DNA from: Bacillus sp. SKDU12
GTDB lineage: Bacteria > Bacillota > Bacilli > Bacillales > Bacillaceae
Reading direction: 5' to 3'
Length of the DNA: 64,000 nucleotides
NCBI RefSeq assembly: GCF_010093085.1
Contig: NZ_MSRC01000003.1
Location: 124,001-188,000 of the forward strand
Below the pieces are notes generated by a model. The model saw only the letters and a program-made list of their open reading frames with translations, had not been told where the DNA came from and searched no databases. Made by a program: the position numbers and the translations under genes. Numbering within the stretch: the stretch's first letter is position 1; every line of letters begins with the position of its first letter. Positions 56,946 to 64,000 of the stretch are shown here, piece by piece.

Positions 56946-57828
56946 AGGAGCGACTGCTGTCACGGCATCTGCATTTTCCGGTTATTTTGTGGCGGTACAA
57001 AGAGAAGGCATTTTTCATTATTCTTTGGAACAGGGCTGGAAAAAGCTTTTTCGTTTGAAAAGCAAAATATATTGCATCAGCTACATAGGGCCTTACTTAT
57101 TCGGGGTCGGTGAAAAAGGGGCGGTCATACGTTCGTCTGACGAAGGGAAAACCTGGACGATGTCGAGCTTTCCCACAAATGCAGCAGTGTGGACGATTAC
57201 CGGCCGAAACGACGGGTTTGTTTGCGCCCATGGCAAGCACTGCATTTATGTATCGGATGATTTTGGGGTTACATGGCGCGTTGCCAAACCTTTTGCGGAA
57301 TTTCATAACCCGCCTGTTATCCGTTCGCTGTGCCTGCATGGCGGCAGTCTTTTCATCGGAACGCAAATACACGAAAATTTTGGAGGCATTTGGGCTTATG
57401 ACCTTACCCATGATACTGTCCAAATTGTTAAGAAAGAGGAAACCCGAATGACGGCATCTATGCTCGTATTTCATGAAAAATGGCTGGTGGCGGCGATGGG
57501 TTCTCTGAAAGGAAAGCACGGTGCTGTCACTGTACGCAATATGCTCACTGATGAAGAGTTTAACATACAATCCAGCATGATTAGAAAAGAAGAATCGTTT
57601 CTTGATCTTTCAGAGGATGATGGAATTATATATGTCACTACAACGCAAGATGAAAATGGTTATTCAAGAATTTACCGGGCTGATCTCGAAGCCCGGTCGT
57701 TAAAATGGTTCGATACCATTAAGGGACATGGATGGAGAGTGGCCAATCAGAAAGAGAATTTCTTTTGTGCGGGCTTATATGAATGTAAATTTGTCCAGCC
57801 GTACGAAGTTTCTGCAATGATTCATTAG
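56935..57828 (+). CDS. ykuO: YkuO, predicted beta-propeller protein
   Basis: A 297-residue protein without signal peptide. Two Asp-box (BNR-type) motifs are visible: SSDEGKTWTM (residues about 65-74) and VSDDFGVTWRV (about 106-116), suggesting a beta-propeller. Substrate or partner unknown. It starts inside the ykuN end and lies between two flavodoxin genes under Fur control, so a role in low-iron redox is inferred only from context. Confidence 0.85.
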   Translation: MFHKGATAVTASAFSGYFVAVQREGIFHYSLEQGWKKLFRLKSKIYCISYIGPYLFGVGEKGAVIRSSDEGKTWTMSSFPTNAAVWTITGRNDGFVCAHGKHCIYVSDDFGVTWRVAKPFAEFHNPPVIRSLCLHGGSLFIGTQIHENFGGIWAYDLTHDTVQIVKKEETRMTASMLVFHEKWLVAAMGSLKGKHGAVTVRNMLTDEEFNIQSSMIRKEESFLDLSEDDGIIYVTTTQDENGYSRIYRADLEARSLKWFDTIKGHGWRVANQKENFFCAGLYECKFVQPYEVSAMIH

Positions 57829-57843
57829 AGGAGGAATCAAGAA

Positions 57844-58299
57844 TTGGCGAAGATTTTGCTCGTTTATGCAACAATGTCAGGTAACACTGAAGCGATGGCA
57901 GATTTGATTGAAAAAGGGCTTCAGGAGGCTGAAGCGGAAGCGGACCGTTTCGAAGCGATGGATATTAAGGATGCACAGCTGTTTAACGACTATGATTATA
58001 TTATAATGGGGACTTATACATGGGGAGACGGAGATCTGCCTGATGAATTTTTAGACCTTGCTGAAGATATGGATGAGATTGATTTTTCCGGTAAAACATG
58101 CGCTGTATTCGGTTCTGGTGATACAGCATATGAATTTTTCTGCGGAGCCGTTGATACACTCGAAGCAAAAATAAAAGAATGCGGAGGCGAAATTGTGCTG
58201 CCTTCAGTAAAAATCGAAAATAATCCGGAAGGTGAAGAAGAGGAAGAATTAATGGAGTTCGGGAGACAATTCGCAAAGAAAAGCGGCTGCGCTGTCTGA
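57844..58299 (+). CDS. ykuP: Flavodoxin YkuP
   Basis: Second flavodoxin of the operon, 151 residues, more acidic than YkuN. FMN loop VYATMSGNTEAMA, then GTYTWGDGDLPDE and GSGDTAYEFF. TTG 57844 lies 7-8 bp after GAGGAGG. Terminator at 58309-58338. Confidence 0.95.
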   Translation: MAKILLVYATMSGNTEAMADLIEKGLQEAEAEADRFEAMDIKDAQLFNDYDYIIMGTYTWGDGDLPDEFLDLAEDMDEIDFSGKTCAVFGSGDTAYEFFCGAVDTLEAKIKECGGEIVLPSVKIENNPEGEEEEELMEFGRQFAKKSGCAV

Positions 58300-58308
58300 C
58301 CACCACTA

Positions 58309-58338
58309 GGAACTGCTCAAGCGGCTGTTCCTTTTTTT
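58309..58338 (+). terminator. Terminator after ykuP
   Basis: AGGAAC TGCTCAAGCGGCT GTTCCTTTTTTT. Confidence 0.8.
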
Positions 58339-58402
58339 CTTGTCTTTGCATCTTTCCTTTGATACAGTAATGAGGTAGAAAATCAGGAGGAGGACTATAC
58401 AT

Positions 58403-59113
58403 ATGAAAATGATGGACGCAAATGAAATTATTTCATTTATTCAAAATAGTACAAAATCTACACCTGTAAAAGTTTACGTGAAAGGTGAGCTGGAAGGAAT
58501 CAATTTCGGAGAATCTGCTAAAGCTTTTATCAACGGAAGCACTGGTGTTGTTTTCGGTGAATGGAGCGAAATCCAAACAGCAATTGGAGAAAATCAAAGC
58601 AAAATCGAAGACTATGTGGTTGAAAATGATCGCCGCAATTCTGCGATTCCAATGCTTGATCTCAAAAATATTAAAGCGCGTATCGAGCCTGGTGCAATCA
58701 TCCGCGACCAAGTTGAAATCGGCGATAATGCAGTCATCATGATGGGTGCTTCTATCAATATTGGTTCAGTCATCGGTGAAGGAACAATGATTGATATGAA
58801 CGTGGTCCTTGGCGGACGAGCTACAGTTGGTAAGAACTGCCACATTGGAGCTGGCTCTGTTCTTGCGGGCGTTATTGAGCCGCCATCCGCTAAACCGGTT
58901 GTCATCGAAGACGATGTGGTGATCGGCGCAAATGCTGTTGTGCTTGAAGGCGTAACAGTAGGAAAAGGAGCCGTTGTTGCCGCGGGAGCGATCGTAGTGA
59001 ACGATGTTGAGCCATACACTGTCGTTGCAGGTACACCTGCTAAAAAAATCAAAGAAATTGATGAAAAAACAAAAGGCAAAACTGAAATCAAGCAGGAATT
59101 ACGCCAGCTGTAA
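58403..59113 (+). CDS. dapH: Tetrahydrodipicolinate N-acetyltransferase
   Basis: Left-handed beta-helix acetyltransferase of 236 residues that acetylates tetrahydrodipicolinate in lysine and diaminopimelate synthesis (formerly ykuQ). Hexapeptide repeats fill residues about 90-205 ([22 protein letters not shown] onward). AGGAGGAGG precedes the ATG. Upstream of the deacetylase ykuR; patA at 43.8 kb encodes the step between them. Confidence 0.95.
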   Translation: MKMMDANEIISFIQNSTKSTPVKVYVKGELEGINFGESAKAFINGSTGVVFGEWSEIQTAIGENQSKIEDYVVENDRRNSAIPMLDLKNIKARIEPGAIIRDQVEIGDNAVIMMGASINIGSVIGEGTMIDMNVVLGGRATVGKNCHIGAGSVLAGVIEPPSAKPVVIEDDVVIGANAVVLEGVTVGKGAVVAAGAIVVNDVEPYTVVAGTPAKKIKEIDEKTKGKTEIKQELRQL

Positions 59114-59129
59114 GGAATGGTTTGATAAA

Positions 59130-59160
59130 AAAGGCGTGGATAATATATCCACGCCTTATT
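59130..59160 (+). terminator. Hairpin between dapH and ykuR
   Basis: AAGGCGTGGAT/ATCCACGCCTT perfect stem, but only a short T run (TTATT), so possibly a partial terminator or mRNA processing site. Confidence 0.5.
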
Positions 59161-59182
59161 CGTATAGGCAGGAGGAATAAAG

Positions 59183-60307
59183 ATGAAGAAAAAGGAGCTC
59201 ATCGCAATCCGCAGGGATCTGCACCGTATACCGGAGCTTGGATTTCAGGAGTTCAAAACCCAGCAGTATTTATTAAATGTTTTAGAAAAATATCCCCAAG
59301 ACAGAATTGAAATTGAGAAATGGAGAACGGGGCTTTTTGTAAAGGTGAATGGGACGGCGCCGGAAAAAATGCTGGCGTACAGAGCGGATATCGATGCGCT
59401 TTCCATTGAAGAGCAAACCGGTCTTCCGTTCGCATCAGAGCATCATGGACATATGCACGCCTGCGGACACGATCTGCATATGACGATTGCACTCGGCATT
59501 ATTGACCACTTTGTCCATCATCCGGTCAAACATGATTTGCTCTTTCTGTTCCAGCCGGCAGAAGAAGGGCCTGGCGGCGCAGAACCTATGCTTGAGAGCG
59601 ATATATTAAAAAAGTGGCAGCCTGATTTGATCACAGCCTTACATATTGCCCCAGAGCTGCCTGTGGGCACTATTTCGACAAAAAGCGGACTCCTTTTTGC
59701 GAATACATCAGAGCTTGTCATCGATCTGGAAGGAAAAGGCGGACATGCCGCATATCCTCACTTAGCCGAGGACATGGTTGTAGCGGCAAGCACACTTGTC
59801 ACCCAGCTGCAAACGATCATTTCTAGAAACACAGATCCACTGGACAGTGCCGTTATTACAGTTGGTACGATTACCGGCGGCTCAGCGCAAAATATTATCG
59901 CTCAAACAGCGCACTTGGAGGGCACGATCCGCACGCTTTCTGAAGAATCGATGAAGCAGGTAAAGGAACGGATTGAAGATTTGGTAAAAGGAATCGAAAT
60001 TGGGTTCCGCTGCAAAGGAAAAGTGACCTATCCTTCTGTGTATCACCAAGTTTATAATACGAGCGGACTGACAGAAGAATTTATGTCTTTTGTTGCTGAA
60101 CGTCAGCTGGCAACAGTAATCGAAGCAAAAGAAGCAATGACCGGAGAAGATTTCGGCTACATGCTGAAAAAATATCCCGGATTTATGTTCTGGCTCGGTG
60201 CTGACTCTGAACATGGGCTTCATCATGCAAAGCTGGACCCCGATGAAAATGCGATAGAAACAGCGGTTAACGTCATGACAGGCTATTTTTCTGTTTATGC
60301 CAATTAA
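59183..60307 (+). CDS. ykuR: N-acetyldiaminopimelate deacetylase YkuR
   Basis: M20-family metalloamidase of 374 residues (also called DapL in this pathway) that removes the acetyl group to give LL-diaminopimelate. Metal motif [10 protein letters not shown] (residues about 90-99), [11 protein letters not shown] with the catalytic glutamate, dimerisation domain about 175-290, and a C-terminal histidine near [14 protein letters not shown] lies before the ATG. Confidence 0.93.
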   Translation: MKKKELIAIRRDLHRIPELGFQEFKTQQYLLNVLEKYPQDRIEIEKWRTGLFVKVNGTAPEKMLAYRADIDALSIEEQTGLPFASEHHGHMHACGHDLHMTIALGIIDHFVHHPVKHDLLFLFQPAEEGPGGAEPMLESDILKKWQPDLITALHIAPELPVGTISTKSGLLFANTSELVIDLEGKGGHAAYPHLAEDMVVAASTLVTQLQTIISRNTDPLDSAVITVGTITGGSAQNIIAQTAHLEGTIRTLSEESMKQVKERIEDLVKGIEIGFRCKGKVTYPSVYHQVYNTSGLTEEFMSFVAERQLATVIEAKEAMTGEDFGYMLKKYPGFMFWLGADSEHGLHHAKLDPDENAIETAVNVMTGYFSVYAN

Positions 60308-60368
60308 GTATAAATGAAAGAATAAAATTCCATAAAATGAGCACTCTAGTAAACGGAGGTGTTCAAAG

Positions 60369-60614
60369 ATGTCTAAAAAAATTGGAATTGAACAATCGTT
60401 ATCAGACGTAGAAGCTGCATTGAAAGAAAAAGGTTATGACGTTGTCATGATGAAAAGTCCTGCTGATGCAAAAGGCTGTGACTGCTGTGTCGTAACAGGA
60501 CTTGATAATAATGTGCAAGGGATAGCGGATACGGTAACACAAGCACCAGTTATTACAGCTTCCGGGATGACTGCTGAAGAAGTTTGCAGTGCAGTAGAAA
60601 ATAGAATGCAGTAA
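60369..60614 (+). CDS. ykuS: YkuS, UPF0180 small protein
   Basis: An 81-residue protein of the UPF0180 family, with a conserved GCDCCVVTGLDNN segment (residues about 36-48). Soluble, alternating alpha and beta. AACGGAGGTG precedes the ATG. Function not known. Ends at a bidirectional terminator. Confidence 0.87.
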   Translation: MSKKIGIEQSLSDVEAALKEKGYDVVMMKSPADAKGCDCCVVTGLDNNVQGIADTVTQAPVITASGMTAEEVCSAVENRMQ

Positions 60615-60617
60615 ATA

Positions 60618-60648
60618 AAAACCGAAGCAAAAAGCTTCGGTTTTTTAC
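60618..60648. terminator. Bidirectional terminator between ykuS and ykuT
   Basis: AAACCGAAGC AAAAA GCTTCGGTTTTTT. Confidence 0.88.
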
Positions 60649-61448
60649 TCTGCTTCTTTAGGAAACGCACGGTCAAGCGCGTTTTTTATATCCTTTCTAA
60701 GCATTCGTTCGACCCGCCATTGTTCCATATTTTCTGTTTTGGCAATGACTCTGATTACAATTTCAGAAGTGCCCAGTTCTTGAACTCCGATGACATCAGG
60801 ACCTTCTTTTATTTGCGGGAGATCGGCAGCTGTCTCATCACATACTTGCTGTAAAATACGAATCGTTTCATCAATGTTTCTTTCAGCTGGCACTGTGATA
60901 TCAACCAGAGCCTGCATTGTTCCCCGCGAATGATTGCTCACATTTGTAATGTTTCTGTTTGGGATATAATGAAGCGTTCCGTCAAAGCTGCGGATTTGAG
61001 TTGTTCTTAAGCCAACTTGCTCGACAATTCCATCAAATCCGGAAACGGTAATATAGTCACCGACATCTAATTGTTTTTCAAGCAAAATAAAAAAACCTGT
61101 TACGACGTCGCTGACAAGGCCTTGGGCGCCAAATCCAACAGCGAGTCCTACAACTCCCGCTCCCGCTAAAAGAGCGCTTGGGTTGTAATGGAACAAATCG
61201 AGAACCATGACACAAAATATAAAAATCAATATGTAAGAAAATATATTAAGAGTCAAGCTTCGGAGTGTATGGGCACGCCCGATAGACAAGCTGTGCTGCT
61301 CCTCGAATTTTGCAAACAGATGTTTAATAATTTTCATGCCTATCGATCGAACGATAAAATAGATCAATACCATAATGATAAGTTTAATGAGCAGTATACC
61401 GGTATTTGTAATCAGTCCTGCCCAATCATATTGTTTCATGAAATTCAT
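60645..61448 (-). CDS. ykuT: MscS-type mechanosensitive channel YkuT
   Basis: Small-conductance mechanosensitive channel of 267 residues. Three membrane segments (about 10-32, 60-80, 85-108); the pore helix is [21 protein letters not shown], followed by the beta domain with [24 protein letters not shown]. The open frame extends 11 codons, but ATG 61448 (MNFMKQYDW) lies 7 bp after AAGAGG and gives the usual length. Confidence 0.92.
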   Translation of the reverse strand: MNFMKQYDWAGLITNTGILLIKLIIMVLIYFIVRSIGMKIIKHLFAKFEEQHSLSIGRAHTLRSLTLNIFSYILIFIFCVMVLDLFHYNPSALLAGAGVVGLAVGFGAQGLVSDVVTGFFILLEKQLDVGDYITVSGFDGIVEQVGLRTTQIRSFDGTLHYIPNRNITNVSNHSRGTMQALVDITVPAERNIDETIRILQQVCDETAADLPQIKEGPDVIGVQELGTSEIVIRVIAKTENMEQWRVERMLRKDIKNALDRAFPKEAE

Positions 61449-61647
61449 TTTAGAGCCTCTTTTCTGAATGGATTGCTGCATATTGACCTTACCCTTTATT
61501 CGGATATGTTAAACACTTTATTCAAACATATTGATTCCAAAGATAAACTTTATTTGGTGAAAATTCTCTTGTGGATTCCGTTTCTATATAATGGATATTG
61601 TAATGATATGAAAGAAATTTAGACAAATACCCTTTGGAGGGATACAT

Positions 61648-62191
61648 ATGCCAGAACGGATGCTAGGTAAACAAGCTCCTCGTTTTGAAATGGAAGCAGT
61701 CCTTGCAAGTAAAGAATTTGGCAAAGTAAGTCCTGAGGAAAACATAAAATAGTAACAAATGGACAGTGCTGTTCTTCTATCCAATGGATTTCACTTTTGT
61801 TTGTCCGACAGAAATTACAGCCATCTCTGACCGCTATGACGAGTTTGAAGAGCTTGATTCAGAGGTTATCGGAGTTTCTACTGATATAATCCATACCCAT
61901 TTGGCATGGATAAACACGGGCCGCAAAGAAAACGGTCTTGGCCAGCTGAATGATCCTCTTGCTGCCGATACAAATCACGAAGTATCCCGTGAATATGGAA
62001 TTTTAATCAAAGAAGAAGGTGTTGCCTTGCGCGGATTGTTTATTATCAATCCTGAAGGCGAACTCCAATATCAAACTGTTTTCCATAACAATATTGGCCG
62101 CGATGTTAATGAGACGCTTCGTGTTCTACAGGCGCTGCAAACTGGCGGATTATGCCCGGCGAATTGGAAACCAGGCCAAAAAACACTTTAA
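61648..62191 (+). pseudogene. ykuU: ykuU, 2-Cys peroxiredoxin, frameshifted
   Basis: Peroxiredoxin gene (AhpC/TSA family) of about 180 codons broken near the 5' end. From ATG 61648 (TTTGGAGGG upstream) the frame reads 34 residues, MPERMLGKQAPRF to EENIK, then meets TAG TAA at 61750-61755. The rest of the protein (NKWT, FYPMDFTFVCPTE with the peroxidatic Cys, to GGLCPANWKPG with the resolving Cys) continues intact in the +1 frame from about 61754. Seven bases stand where six are expected. Either a one-base insertion or a sequencing error; the remainder shows no other damage. Confidence 0.88.
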
Positions 62192-62205
62192 TACTTTCAA
62201 AGCAC

Positions 62206-62240
62206 AAAAAAAGGTCTAACTATTCGTTAGGCCTTTTTGA
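62206..62240 (+). terminator. Terminator after ykuU
   Basis: AAAAGGTCTAAC TATTC GTTAGGCCTTTTTG. Confidence 0.82.
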
Positions 62241-62247
62241 TTAAGCG

Positions 62248-62702
62248 ATGGTATGATGACAGCCAATGCCTGAGTGACTGGGGGAAAAGCTTGGTTTAAT
62301 GTTGAAGTAACGAGAGAGCAATTGATCGGGGGGGAAACCGACACTTATCCATTTTTGCTCCATCAGCTGCCATCTGTGCAAAGAAGCGATACCGCAAGTA
62401 AATGACTTTCGTGCTAACTATCAAGATAAATCGAATGTTGCAGCTGTACATATGCCTCGTTCCGAAGATGATCTTGATCTGAGTAAAATGAAACTGTTGC
62501 ACATGACATACTCAGCCGATTTTTATCGATAGTAATCATGTCTTAACCCTATGTGTTTGACCAAATAGGACAGATCCGTCACTACCAAACTGACGGAAGG
62601 GGGATGAAGACGCTTGAAAAACGTATGAACCGCGTTCTAGCTGAAAAAGATCAGACATCTAAATCGTTGTATTTGTGCGAGAAAGCAATCGAAGAAGAGT
62701 AA
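62248..62702 (+). pseudogene. ykuV: ykuV, thioredoxin-like oxidoreductase, decayed
   Basis: Remnant of the thiol-disulfide oxidoreductase gene that follows ykuU in B. subtilis. Recognisable pieces in different frames: QPMPE near 62260; WFNVEVTREQLIG near 62293; TLIHF, SISCHLCKEAIPQVNDFR around 62340-62410 (active site CHLC kept); AAVHMPRSEDDLD near 62445; DSNHVLT near 62529; and VFDQIGQIRH to KTLEKRMNRVLAE, 62560-62645. The first codons contain two TGA stops, there are several frame changes and at least one internal deletion near 62500, and the tail is extended. No product of useful length is possible. Confidence 0.88.
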
Positions 62703-63070
62703 GAAGATTTTTTTTCCAAATTTGGGTGTAGGAAAAGATGATTTACATTGATGAATATGCCAATAAAATAGCTGTTTTTTGATGTTTTTCCTCAATTTTA
62801 GATAAATTTATATTTTAATGACTCGAAAATTGTAGGTATTACACTAAAATTCATTAAAGAAGTAAGTAAAATATATATTTTCAACATTATACCAAATGGG
62901 TTAATGGAGCTTTAAACCCTTGAGAATAAAGGCCTTGATTTAAAAGTTAAACTTTTCTGAAAATAAGGAGTTTTTCATAGAGTAAATTTAATAGTAAAAT
63001 GATAAAATAATAGTTGATAAAATTACTTTTGTAATCTAATATCTTAATTAAAGATGTTAATTTTGATAGG
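62703..63070. other. AT-rich gap upstream of rok
   Basis: About 370 bases, strongly AT-rich, with no supported gene. A short frame MIYIDEYANKIAVF (62739-62783) may be a gene scrap. Rok binds AT-rich DNA and represses its own gene in B. subtilis, so this region likely holds the rok promoter and operator; exact boxes are not clear. Confidence 0.5.
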
Positions 63071-63084
63071 GGGTACATTGAGGA

Positions 63085-63669
63085 ATGTTTAATGAAAGAG
63101 AAGCTTTGCGCTTACGGTTAGAACAATTAAATGAAGCTGAAGTGAAAGTCATTCGTGAATATCAAATTGAACGTGATAAAATATATGCAAAATTAAGAGA
63201 GCTGGACAGAAATGGAAGCCCTTCCGACATGAAAAAGGATTTCCGTTCTGAAAAAAAACCTGATTCCTTGCCAGTTCTCGCCGAGCTTGCGGCTCAGGAA
63301 ATCAGAAGCTATCAGCCGCAGTCACAGCAGCAGTCTGTTCAGCCTCAGCTTCAACCTATTTCCTCTCTTCCTGCCGGCATACCAGACGGAACAACACGAA
63401 GAAGAAGAGGGACGGCAAGACCGGGATCAAAAGCAGCCAAGCTGCGTGAAGCTGCTATTAAAACATTAAAACGCCACAACGCGGCGATTAAGAGTTCCGA
63501 GCTTCAAAAGGAGATTGAAAAAGAAAGCGGTCTTGAAATCCCTAATATGACAACGTTTATGCAAAGCTTAATTAAAATGTACCCGGAAGTGAAAAAACCG
63601 TATCGCGGTCAGTACATTTTAGAAGGCGAAATTGAATCAACTGAATCAGCTGATTCAGTAAATGAATAA
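63085..63669 (+). CDS. rok: Nucleoid-associated repressor Rok
   Basis: DNA-binding protein of 194 residues that silences comK and many AT-rich, horizontally acquired genes. N-terminal coiled coil for oligomerisation (about 1-45), a Q-, P- and S-rich linker (about 75-105, with RRRRG), and a C-terminal winged-helix domain (about 110-194, KSSELQKEIEKESGLEIPNMTTFMQ region) that binds the DNA minor groove. The tail has an extra TESADSVNE compared with the 191 residues I recall. GGGGGT lies before the ATG. Confidence 0.95.
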   Translation: MFNEREALRLRLEQLNEAEVKVIREYQIERDKIYAKLRELDRNGSPSDMKKDFRSEKKPDSLPVLAELAAQEIRSYQPQSQQQSVQPQLQPISSLPAGIPDGTTRRRRGTARPGSKAAKLREAAIKTLKRHNAAIKSSELQKEIEKESGLEIPNMTTFMQSLIKMYPEVKKPYRGQYILEGEIESTESADSVNE

Positions 63670-63678
63670 ACACTCAGA

Positions 63679-63711
63679 AAAACTGCTTGGCATGGATCAA
63701 GCAGTTTTTTA
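63679..63711. terminator. Terminator between rok and yknT
   Basis: AAACTGCTTG GCATGGAT CAAGCAGTTTTTT; overlaps the yknT stop. Confidence 0.85.
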
Positions 63712-64000
63712 TTGATTTTTTTTCTGTGAAGGTTTGTTTTCTTTTTCGAGATTAAGCTTATAAACCCACTTTTGATAAGGCTTTTCCTCAGCGGCTTTGC
63801 TTTTGAGTTCTTCAATTGTCTGGCTCATGTCCTGATCTGATGATTGAGCGCGGGAAAGCTGTTTTTGAAGGACGTATATCTGTTTGGTGACATTTTCAAG
63901 TATGTTTTCTACATGATCTGGCTGCGCGTAGACTGCTAAAGCTGCTTCTTCCGTTTTTTCTGTTTGTTGCGTGCCGCCATCAATATCGGCAAAATGAGAA
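63709..64000 (-). CDS. yknT: YknT, sporulation protein (3' part only)
   Basis: The last 97 codons of a minus-strand gene, cut by the window edge. The visible part is helical and charged (VENILENVTKQIYVLQKQLSRAQSS; EELKSKAAEEKPYQKWVYKL) and ends KPSQKKNQ. By position after rok it is yknT, a SigmaE-controlled sporulation protein of B. subtilis. The start and most of the gene lie outside. Confidence 0.75.
   Translation of the reverse strand, partial: SHFADIDGGTQQTEKTEEAALAVYAQPDHVENILENVTKQIYVLQKQLSRAQSSDQDMSQTIEELKSKAAEEKPYQKWVYKLNLEKENKPSQKKNQ

Overview
The window is chromosomal DNA of a member of the Bacillus subtilis species group. Almost every gene can be recognised, and their order follows the B. 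subtilis mtnA-to-yknT segment. The proteins look close to those I recall from strain 168 but are not identical, and several strain-168 genes are missing or broken, so this is probably a sister species or divergent lineage. No rRNA, tRNA, CRISPR array, insertion sequence or prophage was seen.

Layout. 1-8.0 kb: methionine salvage (mtnK-mtnA and mtnU on minus; mtnE and mtnW-X-B-D on plus) with two SAM riboswitches. 8.0-15.6 kb: ykvA, spo0E, kinD, mhqR, motAB and clpE with CtsR operators. 15.6-19.3 kb: ykvI, then a preQ1 riboswitch and queC-D-E-F. 19.3-25.6 kb: small genes, sporulation-linked ykvT and ykvU, stoA, and zosA behind PerR-like and Fur-like boxes. 25.6-33.7 kb: ykvY, ykvZ, glcT, the antiterminator-controlled ptsG, and ptsH-ptsI. 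33.7-46.5 kb: splAB, mcpC, ykwC, ykwD, pbpH, kinA, patA and cheV. 46.5-55.4 kb: ykyB, ykuC, a YkuD L,D-transpeptidase, a Tat-exported phosphoesterase, FadR-controlled fadH, ykuH, the c-di-GMP-binding ykuI, the Fur-controlled sRNA fsrA, ykuJ, ykuK, abbA and darB. 55.4-64 kb: ccpC, Fur-controlled flavodoxins ykuN-O-P, dapH-ykuR, ykuS, ykuT, a frameshifted ykuU, a decayed ykuV, rok and the 3' part of yknT.

How the genes fit together. Many act on the transition from growth to sporulation: the kinases KinA and KinD feed the phosphorelay, Spo0E dephosphorylates Spo0A-P, AbbA inactivates AbrB and Rok silences AT-rich genes. Motility and chemotaxis (motAB, mcpC, cheV) carry SigmaD-like promoter boxes. 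Metal control is prominent: FsrA and the YkuN/YkuP flavodoxins form part of the iron-sparing response, and zosA carries both box types. Sugar uptake is represented by GlcT-PtsG-HPr-EI.

Novelty. I found no convincing undescribed multi-gene system. The most useful observations are the broken ykuU/ykuV pair, a Gly-to-Asp change in a conserved ClpE nucleotide-binding motif, adjacent Fur-like and PerR-like operators at zosA, an unexplained structured element between queF and ykvR, a second terminator after the preQ1 riboswitch, four small ORFs of unknown role, and apparent gene-loss sites holding short coding remnants.
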